The position numbers and the translations under genes are program-made. A stretch of DNA of 64,000 nt from Aplysia californica. Its lineage: Eukaryota > Mollusca > Gastropoda > Aplysiida > Aplysiidae. Below are positions 12,901 through 24,900 of the stretch, one piece after another. The number at the start of each line of letters is the position of its first letter. The first letter of the stretch is position 1. The notes beneath the pieces are model-generated. The model ran no database searches and had not been told where the DNA came from. It worked only from the letters and a program-made list of their open reading frames with translations. The DNA lies in NCBI RefSeq assembly GCF_000002075.1, contig NW_004797392.1:1242989-1306988 (forward strand), written 5' to 3'.

Positions 12901-15900
12901 TCCAGAATGGGTGGGCATCTTGGACAAGTTCAACTGCATTTGGCTACCTCAGAATTACAAAGTTCTATCTGCTCAGTACCCAGTTTTTGAGAACATGTCA
13001 AGCTTTTTCGAATGCATTTCTTTGAATATCTTGATAACGACTCCAAATAATCTTGCCATTTTGTTAGAGAAGATAGAACATTTTGGTTTCTGAGCTCATG
13101 ATCTCAGTTACTCAAAACGGCCAGAAATGTCAGATAGAACTTTGTAATTCTGAGGTAGCGATTTGTTTTCATAACATTTTCTGATGAGATACCAGCTTCT
13201 TACAATACAGAAAGGGTTTTATTTAATGTCTCCTGCATTTTTTTTTCTTTACTCATCCTCAGGCATTTTGCTGCCAGAAATGGTGACCTGTCTGGTGCTG
13301 CTGCAGCTGCGATGTCCCCAGGTCATGCAAGCATCGAGGGCGGCCCAGCTGTTGTCCCAGGTGCTGGACGAACTGGACTACTTCAACCACCTGGCACCGG
13401 GTGCAGAGAGAGAGGACACGGAGGACTTGGCCTGGCCGGGGGTCTGGAGTGAGTCATCAGTTTTTCTTGTCTTTTAGTTTGACAAGTGCTTTCCACCTTA
13501 TGTACGTGACGGTAAAGTGAGAGAGTAAGTAAGTTTGTCAAGTGCTCTCCACCTTATGTACCTGATGGTATAGTGAGAGAGTAAGTTTGTCAAGTGCTCT
13601 CTGCCTTATGTACCTGACGGTATAGTGAGAGAGTAAGTTTGTCAAGTGCTCTCCGCCTTATGTACCTGACGGTATAGTGAGAGAGTAAGTTTGTCAAGTG
13701 CTCTCTGCCTTAAGTACCTGATGGTATAGTGAGAGAGTAAGTTGGTCAAGTTCTGTCCACCTTATGTACCTGATTGTATTGGGAGAGAGTAAGTAAGTTT
13801 GTCAAGTGGCAAAAGCTTCAAATTTATTTATCACTAGGGTGTGTCCTTGAGCAAAAGATATTAGGTTTGGCTCAAAGAAAGCAATGTTGGGCATAGGTGT
13901 GTCTGTTGTATGTTTAATATATTGATAATGCCGTAAAACTTATATTCAAAATGAATCACTTGTAATATATTTATGCTAAATGATTTTGTATAATCTGTAT
14001 GCCTTCTTGCTTCCTATTAGGTGCTAAGCACAACTCCTTAATGGAATGCTGCTTCAAATTGTGTCCCTCACAGGTTACAGTTTGGAGAAGTACAGCATGC
14101 GTGGTTGTGAAGACAGTCAGATGATCCGCAAAGCTGACCTGGAGAACCACAACAAAGACGGTGGCCTCTGGGTGGTGATCCACGGCAAAGTGTACGACCT
14201 TCAAGACTTCCGTGACCAGGCACCCTGTGGCGCCGACACATTCCAGGAGTGGGCAGGTACATATCTTGGTCATGTTTTTGCTTGCTGCAAAAAAAAAATA
14301 TGTCCAGAATAGGAAATTTGCAAGATTTTGAACACTTAATCCTGTGACATGACTTGTAGAAGATTTTTAGGTCAGGAAGAAGAATAACTCAGGTCTTATG
14401 TGCCCTACTTTTATACTAGACTAGCTGATAGTTGGATGACACAACTGATAGTTCCTGCCTCTTTACTGTACTTTTATTGTTTCTGCTTTATTCCCGTTTT
14501 TCCCCCCAACAACATTATGACAATTACCATGTTTATGAGGGTTTTTTTCTAAGCTCATATTCTTAGTCATAAACACCAGCAACGTCCTTATTGCTTTTCA
14601 ATATGCCATGCACATAGACAATCAGCTTCCAAAGGGGGACATTTCTCGTTCATGCACAGTAGAATTGTAAATGGATTGATTCACCATGTCACTCTCAACA
14701 GGGCACTGCTGCTTTTTCTTTCCTAATCCTTGCTATTGTCATTTTCCTCTACTTCTTTTGTATATTTGTCACACTCTTGTGACCTGCTATTTCTGGAGTG
14801 CCTTGATAGTCGAAGCAGACTTTGTGCTGTTGAAGCTAGAGAGATGAGCAGTCGAAGTCTGATTCCCTGTAAAGACTTCTCTGTTGACACCCGCCCCTTG
14901 CCGCTCATATGACCTTATGCAGTTGTGAGCGCCGTAAAACCCTCTCCCCAAAAAAAAAAAGACAATCAGCGTCAATAAGTATGCCATCTATTGTCTTCCG
15001 CTCAGGCCGCGACGCATCACTTGCATTTGAGTCTGCACATCACTCAGACGATGCCAGAGAGATGATGAGTTGTTTTTATGTGGGACAGTACATTGATGTA
15101 AGTTTCAAAAGTCTTTCTCATGTTTACATTTTTGTGTGAATTTTATTTTATTTTTTCAAGTTTCAGAATCACAATTTTATACTGACATCTCAAGGTGAAT
15201 TGGAGAAAACATACACTTGTCAGGCTTTTCATTTTGCATAGACTATTTAGTTTATGTTTCTAGTCCACATTTTTCATTTATCATCATGTTTTTAATTATG
15301 ATTTGTTGCTATGTTAGTATTCCTGGTATTTCCTTTCTTCCTAGTATTGCTTTTCTGAAGAGCTTGAGGAGTACTTTCTTAGGGACTTCTTTTTTTATCT
15401 GCTATCTATCCTTTTTCATTTAGGTGCTTGTAAGTTTTATAATAATATATTAAAGGCGTTGAACATAAATACTCGCCATTGATTTCAAGTTTATGATTTG
15501 TAGATGAAAGGTTTTTGGTAGATCGAAATTCCCTTTTAAACCCTTTATTTTTTCAGCTGTTGTTTTGTTTTTCTTGAGCAATAATGTGTTGTTGTTTTGG
15601 TTTTTGGTCTTTTCAGCCTGAGAAAGACACAGTCCAGACCCCAGGAAGCGGCTCCATGTCCTCTCCCCTCATTGACACAGAACGGACACTCGGGGTGCTC
15701 TTGGGATTGAATGCTGCGCAGCAGGTCTGAGCATTGTTGTATAAGCTTGTCATTAGACTAATATTAGCTTCTGTCTCAACTTTGTTGTCTTACTTACTTT
15801 ACTTTACTTTATCCGTCCTCTTCTACTTCTTGGGCTTCGAGGGATGAAAGAGCTTCCTGTGTCTAGCAAGTTTGATGGCTTGCCTTACTGGGATTTGTAT

Positions 15901-18900
15901 GTTCATAAGATGAAGAACTATCAAAATAGGTTTGTTAGTTTCGATTTAATGACCCATTTAATGATGTTTTTGTCGTTTTTAGATTTTGCACCAAAAAGGG
16001 CCCAGGCGCTGTGGGTTCACCCACCTCGGAGATAAAGAGTTAAAAGAAAATTATTTTTAAAAAAATTGAAATGTATTTGCGGTCTCTTTATAAAATAACT
16101 TCTTTAGTCCCCACTCATTAATGTCATGTATGTTGTGCATGCCCAGGTCCGCAGCACTAGCTTGTCAGCGGATGAGCTGGAGAGCAGACAATGGCTGCAG
16201 TCAGAGTTCTTCTCCGGAGGGCTGCAACTGCTGAATCAGGCTGGCTTTGACGAAGAAAAGGGAGAGAGCCGAAGTGCAAGCACTTGCAACACTCCTGGTA
16301 CGTCATCCAGCGGGCTACAAAGAGATACAACTTGGTTGCTCTGTATGTATCTGTTCTTATTTGACAAGAGTATAAAAAAGCGGCTGGTTTGGCGGGTGTT
16401 CTGGTTGGGTTTGCTCCTTCCTTTCTATGAAACATTTATTGTCCTGATCTCTCCTGTTTCTTTTTTGTGTTTGTTACTCTCTTGTTACACCTGTAACCGT
16501 AGGCACTTATTTGACCTTTTTGTGTTGCAAGTGCCGTAATTTTTTACTAAAAGAAAAGAGTTTTAAAAGTTTGGGTTGGCTTGCTGAAGATGTCATTGTC
16601 GCTACTTATGATGGCTTTGTTTACCATTCACAAACTGATGAAATTCTAATGGGGTTTTTTTTTTTCATTCTTTCATCTCTTCCGGTACTCAACCAGTAAT
16701 TTTATCTGTTCATTTGTGGGTGCTGAGGGGTTGTACCAGTGGTCATGACCTATTCCATGTTGCTCTTCGGATCACAAGGGTGTCAGGTAGACCTAGAATT
16801 ATTTCTAGAGCTTCCTGGACTGTAAGTAGAAAGAAATATTAACATTGATCAACAAAGAGTGCTTCAGTAGTTTTTTGTTTGTTTCCAATATCATATAATG
16901 ATAAAGACTCTTTTAAGCTATGTCTGTCCATATTGTCTTTGTTGTAGTTATATTCAATCATCTGACAGCTGAGGTCTGTTCTAAAAATCAATTGAGTTTT
17001 CGACGCAATCCAACAAATTCAGGAAATCTTATTAGACCTAGATGACCCGTGTGTTGTTTTTCCTGGAATAACATTGTCAACTTTTGTGGCATCGGTGTTC
17101 TAGTGGTTAGGCTCTCAGACTCACAACCATGGGCGGTGGGTTCAAATCCCATCAAGGACCCGGCATTGTGTTCTTGGGAAAGGCACTTTACTTGTATTTA
17201 CCTCACTTTTCCCAGGTGGTAATGGGTACCTAGCTATAGACAGCTAAAGGTCTTGTCAGTTTGTTAGTGTTTAAACGTGTGCACTGTGCAACTTGCATTG
17301 TATGCTTCCTGGGAAGTGTTTAAATGTGTGCACTGTGCAGCTTGCACTGTATGCTTCCTGGGAAGCCGAGAATGTCTCTGATTGTTCTGGGGTCTGCTGG
17401 GGGTAATAATGGTTGTAAAGTGCATGGGGCATGTTGTAGAGTGTGGATATGTGCAATATAAATGCAATTATTATTGTTTTGGTGCAAACAGCTGGTGCCA
17501 CACCCACATCTGAGCACTGCAACGTGACCCAGAGTGCTGTAGACAAGGAGAGGAGGTTCCAGGCGGAGCAAGCAAGCACGGACACTGCCAGACCTTTTCT
17601 GCACGCCTTGGCCGAGTCGAGAGTGCAGGACCCCACTGTTAAGGTTGTTGTTTGTGTTATGCTGTCGTGTGTTCAGGCGTCGACTTTTTATTTGAAAATC
17701 CCACTCTTGCGTTTTGATTCATTTTTATCCAGATTTTTGTCTTCTTGTGTTTTGGGGGATATGGCACTCTTAATATCTAATGATGTGTTTGTTGAATGTT
17801 TTTTCCCTGGGTCATTTTGCTGTGCTTTAAAAAAAAACTATATCTTTGTTTAGAATGCAGGAAGTAAATATAGTCCCAAAAGAGTTTAAGCTTTTGCTGA
17901 ATTTCACTTAATGAAATGAAAAAATGTAGTTCGTCTTTATTTTGTGTCCAACAAATTTTTTAATACTCAGAAAACAATTGCCTTCTCATTTTCTCCACTT
18001 ACTATGATATTTAGCTTGCACAGTTGATATGAATTTCAAAATAAGATCGGTATTGTACTTTGTTTTACATTAGTATTTTTCTGTATTTCCTACAGGCATT
18101 TTTGAGTATGGTAGACAAGTACTGCCGTACGCACCACCTCTTGTTCCCTTTTGATTTCCCATCGGATCACCCTGTTGAGGAAGTTGGCAGGTGAGTTCAG
18201 GAAATATTATAGAGCTTCAAATGTATGGAGTATTTTTTATTTTTTGTTTCTTGTTTGAAAATGATAATCTATTGTGTCTGCTTTTTGTATGTGATATCAG
18301 TTTTAATTTGCTCATACTCCAGAAATTTTGAAAAGTTTGAATAAAACAAAGGGTCCCCCCATCCCAGTATTTCTTATACCTTTTTTAATGTGGCCAGTCA
18401 TCTCTGTTGTTGGAGTATGTGCAGGTTCTGTCTCCCAAAAGTTGCTAAAAACTTAGTTGATTTTCTTAACTTCTCAGACACGGACATGCTCAAAGATTGT
18501 TTTACTCATAATTGCGAATTCTTATGTTTCTTTGCTCACCTAATTCCACTCTTTGGCTGACACTACAAATCTACATACTAGTTTCCAGATGTGTGCAGAT
18601 ATTTTTCCTTTTAAATAATATTTTAGTCTCTATAAATTTGCCTTTAATGCCTGGCTGTGCAACTCAAAACAAATGGAACTTTCTTTTTCCTATAAAGTTT
18701 TATGATGCAGTCTGCTCCTTCTTTTTTCCCCTGTTACTATTTTGTCTTTGTGTTATCCATGGCAAAATGTTACTCCTGTCATGTCCACTCCCTCCTCCCA
18801 AAATCCCTACCTGTGTGGGAGATTGGTGGGTGCTCTTTCCGTGTTATCAGTAACAAAATCTGTACCTGACTGAACAAGGTGTATGTAGTTGGTTAATCGG

Positions 18901-21900
18901 TGCTCTGGTGTGGTTTGCTCTTACTTTTTTATCAAATATTTGTCCTCCTTATCTCTCCTCCTTTTCTTTGTATATTATTCTCTATTAACACCTAATCTTT
19001 GGCATTACAAGACCTATTTGTGTGGTATATGCCGGTGGCACTTCCATGACCAAAGCTGAGTCGATAGTGCCGTAAAACACCTACGCAAACAAACAAGCAA
19101 ATGCTGTAGTACTCTAACGAAAACTAAAAACTTACATTACTATTTAGAAGCACAGCATGAGTGGCTTAATTTATAAGTCACTGCCATATAGAACATGAAG
19201 TGTGGGTGGTTGGCCGGTGGTCTGGTGTGGTTTGCTTCTTCTTTCCTTTCAAACATCTATCGTCTTTATCTCTCCTTCTTCTTTTTTATGTTTGTTACTC
19301 TCTTGTAACACCTAATCTTCCGGCGCTCATATGACCTTATGCAGTTGTGAGCATTGTAAAACCTCTTCTAAAACTAAAAACTAAAGAACATTAAATTCAT
19401 TACCAACTGCATCTTGTTGACCTGTTTTCTGTGGCAGACTGTTGATGGCGGTGCTGCTGAAGCACTGTGACCTGGGCTATGTGGTGCTGGGCCTGGTGGA
19501 GCACGGCCAGGGGGAGGGCGCCGGCAAACTGACCATGCCCAAAGCCGTGGCGGAACTGTGCCGTGTTATCTGCCAGACCAAGCGGTCTCTCATAAAGGTG
19601 GGTAACAGAAGTATACTTTTATCTATTAGCAAGCACTTACTTAGCCTTTAATAAACACACGCAAATTCATCGAGTTGAATAACAAGCAAACACATATTTA
19701 TTAAGGAAAATAATGAGCTGTCTCTCTTAAAGGTGGGTAACAAAGTATACATTTATCTATTAACAAGCGCACACTTAGCCTTTAATAAATACACACATAT
19801 TCATTAAGTTGAATAACAAGCAAACACATATTTATTAAGGAGAATAATAAGCATACACTTATCCCTTATTTAGTGCACACATGTCCTTTAACAAGCTCAC
19901 ACATATCCATTAAGGTGAATAAGATAGACAGCATTGGTGGCCAACTGAGGAAAGTTTTTTGTACAAGCCTAATGTAATTTGAGAGCTGTTTTAGCATGTT
20001 ATCTTTTTCTTTGGAGGCAAAGCTTCTTGAACACTTAATGAAGAGCATTGCACTTTGTGGTTGATCATAAAAACAAATTTTTTATACAACGGATGTGACC
20101 AATGTTGCTGATACATATATGAATATGCCATCATGCTTTTACAAAGATCATCATAATTAGCGCTCATATGTCCTTATGCAGTTTTGAGCGCCGTAAAACC
20201 TTACTAAAACTAAATGATCATCATTAATGTTCTATCTTTAATTTGATGATCTTAGATAGGAGCTTTGTCTTAGAGTGTTTGACTTTATTTCTTGTGTACT
20301 TGGAGTTTGAAGTTATAGTTCCAGCCTGGAGAGGGGGTTCTCGTGGTCTAGAGGTTACGGTGTTTGCCTCTCATTCCATAGGTCGTGGGTTCGAATCCGG
20401 ATAGCGACAGAAATTTTTTTACTGTAAAATGTTCTCCTTTCACATCCTTTCCTGCTCTATAGCAATGTTCTGTCGTCTGCTTTCATCTCCACATTCTGCT
20501 CCCATCCCTTCACCTCCTTGCCCCCTCCTCAAGGCTTCTGACTCTTTCTGCAGCCTTTCTCCTGGTACTCCTTGGATCTTTTTTGCTGGTTTCTTTCAGC
20601 CACACCCCTAGTCTTGTGGTAGGAAAGATCTACACCTAGCCTTCTCAGACAAGGGAGAAAATTCTCGGAGGTCTCATGTGCAAGTTGTGCATGTTAAAGA
20701 TCCCTTGGTGGTCCAAAATCGATAAGAGTAGGCTTCTGGCGCCACGCTGGCAAAATTCAGAATTTCCTACCAATTGAAAATTTTTAATGTTTCCCGCGCG
20801 CTCATATGACCTTATGCAGTTGGGAGCACACTGAAACACACTTACCCTACCGGCCAGGAATTTTCTTTGACAGTAATTTGTTTTTTGTTAGCTGCAAAAA
20901 AAAAATTTATTCTTCTCAGTGGGGTTGTATTACAGTTGTGTTGTGCAAGAATTCTTTACCTACTAGATATATTCTTACCTTGTAATTGTTTCTGTTTCAG
21001 GCTCATCAAGACCAGGGCAGGTCTTACAAGGAGGTGTGTGCCCCTGTCATTGAGAGGTGTCTGTTTTTAATCAACGAGTTGCGACCAGCCTCTGGGGATC
21101 AAATGAATATGTTCACTCGGTCCAAGCTACTTAAATCAATGCCGCGATGGAGGGAAGTCATTTCTCGCATCGTCGACGACAAGAAGAGATCAAAGGGTGA
21201 GTTTCGTTAGGGTTTTTGTATACAATGGGGCACGGATAACTCAAATGCATAGAGCGTTGCCAAATGTGTTAGACACATTCATAACTCTGGTCAGTCAATA
21301 AGAAAAAACATTTTAAGATATTCATCGGGGAATGGCTTGCACAAGTTATATATGATTTTGAGTTGTTCGTGTTCGTGTTATTTGTGCGCGGCTGTGGTTA
21401 AAGGCTTCCTGGTCTGTATGCACACATAGAGGGCTTACTGCAGCATAGTCTTTATGTCATATGTTCTGCTTGGGGTTATTTTTCAACTTTTGTTTTAAAC
21501 AAGAACAAAATGTAAGTATGGCACAGAACTTATGTGGGTTTTCTTTTTCTATCATGCTAACATGGTCTACTAGCTTGTAGAATGATGGAACACTCCAGGA
21601 AACCTGATTTTCCTTTTCCGTTTTCTTTGTATGGCAGGACTTTCATCAACTCAAGATGAAGATGATGAAGACAGTGGAGGTGACAAGGAAAATGATGAGG
21701 ACAACGAATCCCTTCTGAGTGAGGCTGCTGGTGGTGTTGATGACGCCAAGGATGATGAAGGCAAAGAAGAAACCTCCCAGGTGAAGGAGGAGGAAGACAA
21801 CAGCGAGGATGAAGGGGAGGGCAGCGAGGAGGCTGTCAGCACTGCTTCTGAAGGCGAGACACAGCAAAGTGGCGGGAAGAGCCCTGGGGCTCTGAATCTG

Positions 21901-24900
21901 GACGACATCAAGATTGAGGAAAAGGAGGAAGGGGAGAATGAGGATGCAGCGGAGACAAAGAGCATGTCGCAAGACAGAACAGTATGTTTATGTGATGTTT
22001 TTGTAATTTAAAAAAAAAGGAAATAACCTGTTTGTAAAGAAATCTTTTTCCACTTGTATAATATAGCTTGTTTAACACTTTCCACCCCCGCACAGCGCAG
22101 AGTGTGCAACACTTATCCCCACGAACTAAGATACAGAGGCGATACACGCTATATCGCGCTGTCACTGATTCTTGTCCCATGGGGAAAACGGGCAGCTTCT
22201 ATCCATCACCGATTGGCATACCGTGGGGGCAAGGTGTTAAAGAAGAACCGTGGATTTTGTGATGTTTGTCTGAGAAGCATAGTTTCTAAACTTGTATCTC
22301 CGCTGAATGACAGGTACAAAGGTGAAGCATTTTGTGTTACAAAAAGGTGAAAGGTCAACTGTGCAATCAGAGGAAACGGACTAAGAGGTCTTTAACCCTC
22401 TTTGACATTTTTTCCCCTTACTCATAAAAAAAAGTTGTGCTCTTCCTTTTTAGTTGTATTTGCATTTTTGTGTTATAAATGATATGGAAAATTATTCGCC
22501 AGTTCTCTTCTTCCTCCTCCCTCCTTCTCTCCCTTTGTACCTCTCTCCTTCCCTCCCTTGGTCTCTCTTTTACACTCATACACACACACACATACACACA
22601 CACACACACACACACATATTCTCATACTCGCGCTCATCCAACCTGACTCCATTTGCCTCTCTCCCCCTTTTCCAGAGCGACCCATGGGAAGAGGTAGTCA
22701 AGGTGGTGACCAACTCCCAGAAGATGCGGTGGCTGCGGCAAAGACTGACGGGCTCCCGGGCAGAGCTGAGCTTGGTCAGCAAGATTGTGGAGTTTGTCTT
22801 GTTTGAACACCCTGTGGACATTGAGAAGCTCCGCAGATCTCTCCACCATCAGGTGAGTGAGATTATTTGTCTGTGATGTTCCCATTCAATCTTCAACAGT
22901 GGGTGGTTGGCGAGTGCCCTGGTGTGGTTTGCTCCTTCTTCCTTATCGATCAAACTTCTATCGTCCTTTATCTCTCCTTTTTTGTGTTGTTTTTTTTTGC
23001 TATCTTGTAACGCCTCTAAAATATTCAGCACATATTCAACCTACTTGTGTCGCAAGTGCCATGAAAAGCTTACTGCAACCAATGATAGTACATAACAAGA
23101 TGGGTCACTTCTCTCTTTGAGCCAATTAAAAAAGTGTCCTCAAAATTCGGTGGCGCCCTCTTCACAAAAGCGCACTCTTTGCGAACAGAGTTACCCTACT
23201 TGAGTTTTTTAAAATCAAAGTGAAACTAGCAAGTTTTGGGATAAATTTCGGAAGAACGCTTTTTTAAAATGGTTACGCTGACAAAAAACCTCTTCCGGAG
23301 GAAAGGGTGATGGTTTTCTTTGTTTAATTTGACTTTAGAATGAAAGGCGAGAGGTCATTAAAATTTTTAAAAACTAAAACTCCGCACTGAACGTACCCGA
23401 ACTGCTGATGAACAGCAGTCTATCTGCGCACGCAAGGAGGTGCTATTCCTATTCTTTTTCTGGAAAAACGAAAGAGAGCTTCAAAACAGACTGCAGCGCC
23501 ATCTGAAGCAAGGAGCATACTTCCTGCGGACACTTTTTTGGCTGAGTGGCCCATCTTGTTATGTACTATCATTGCTGCAACTAATCTAAACTTAACTTTT
23601 CTCTCGTCCTTCTTTCTTTGTGTTGTTATGATCCTGTCACACATCTAATTTTTCGCACTTATATGACGTTGTTGTGTTACAAGTGCTGTAAAACTCTTTT
23701 TAAAACAAAGTAATCTTCTGCAGCAAGATGTACACCTCTGCAGACTTTTTTTTTCTAGTGGCTCGGTCTTCTAATATTCTTTGCTTGGTGTGTGATGTTC
23801 TTTATTTTACTTTTTTGATGTGAGTGGTTGGCGAGTGCTCTGGTTTGGTTTGCTTCTTCTTTCCTATCAAAGATCCATCGTCCTTATCTCCCCTTCTTCT
23901 TTTTTATGTTTGCTACTCTCTTGTGACACCTGTAATCTCCTGGCTCTCATATGACCTTATGCCGTTGCGAGTGCCGTAAAACCTCTACTAAAACTAAAAA
24001 ACAAAACTTTTTTGATAACATCACCAGGTGGCACGAGCCGAGCGGAGGTTGCAAGGAATCCAGAACATGCTGACGCTGGTCCACAAGGAACATCTGGTCC
24101 CCTCAGTCAAGTACAGCATACTCTGTGGCTGGCAGGGACTACTCTCTGTGGGCACAAAGCACCAGTGAGTTCTCTTGTTACATGTGGTGAAGGCTTCAGT
24201 TTGCTTGTTCCAGAGGCTGCTTTAAAAAAATTTTCTACCGTGACAAAGTCAGGACTTTTATTTGGTAGGGATAATTTTAATGCAGAGAAATTCATTTAAC
24301 CGAAAAACATAGTGATTTATTGGCCTGTGTTTTAGGGTTGTTGTTGTTTTTTTTGGGTTTTTTTCTTTTGTTTTTATTTTTTAAACTATAAAGTAACCAT
24401 ATATATATATATGAATACTGAGAGAGAGAGAGAGAGAAATAGATCGATCGGATAAATATATGAGTAGATATAGATTACAATGATGGACAAAGACAGATGG
24501 CTCCTTTTGTAGAGAAAGAGATAGAAAGATACACAACACGTGGTGTGATGATATGGCAGTTTCTTTGATGATAAGACATTATGTCCAATGCAAGCCTTGC
24601 TGGCTGATCAATAATTATGCCTTTGAATTAAATAAATTGTCTTAGCAATATTGTTATATAGTGATATTTTTTTAATACTACAAACCAAACAAAACCAAAA
24701 CGAACAAGCGAAGAAAGATTATCAAATGTGTGGCAACAAGAAGTCAGCTCTTACAGGGGGACAGTTTTCTTCTTGGATATGACCTATTCTGCCTCAGTTG
24801 AATACAAAAAAATGTTTCTGTCACAATCAACATGAAACCAAGTTGTGCTGAAAGTAAAGTGCTCTGTAAAACTTTTTGGCATTCATGGAGAAATACTTTG

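Noticed and set aside
13477-13809. CRISPR-like regular repeats
   Set aside because: Direct tandem units without unique spacers in an animal intron; these are minisatellites.
16010-16035. Right end of another piggyBac-like element (GGAGATAAAGAGTTAA)
   Set aside because: The TTAA-adjacent sequence looks right but no matching left end was found.
17101-17160. Possible tRNA genes at 17101, 20338, 26770, 36290, 58826 and 63341
   Set aside because: Box A and B are present but acceptor stems and full cloverleafs are not, and the bodies continue as SINEs.
21646-21972. Antisense open frames over exon 22
   Set aside because: Shadows of the Asp/Glu-rich coding exon, giving Ser/Leu-rich nonsense on the other strand.
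22054-22350. 98-residue plus-strand open frame in intron 22
   Set aside because: It spans a TTAA-flanked MITE and has no recognisable domain.
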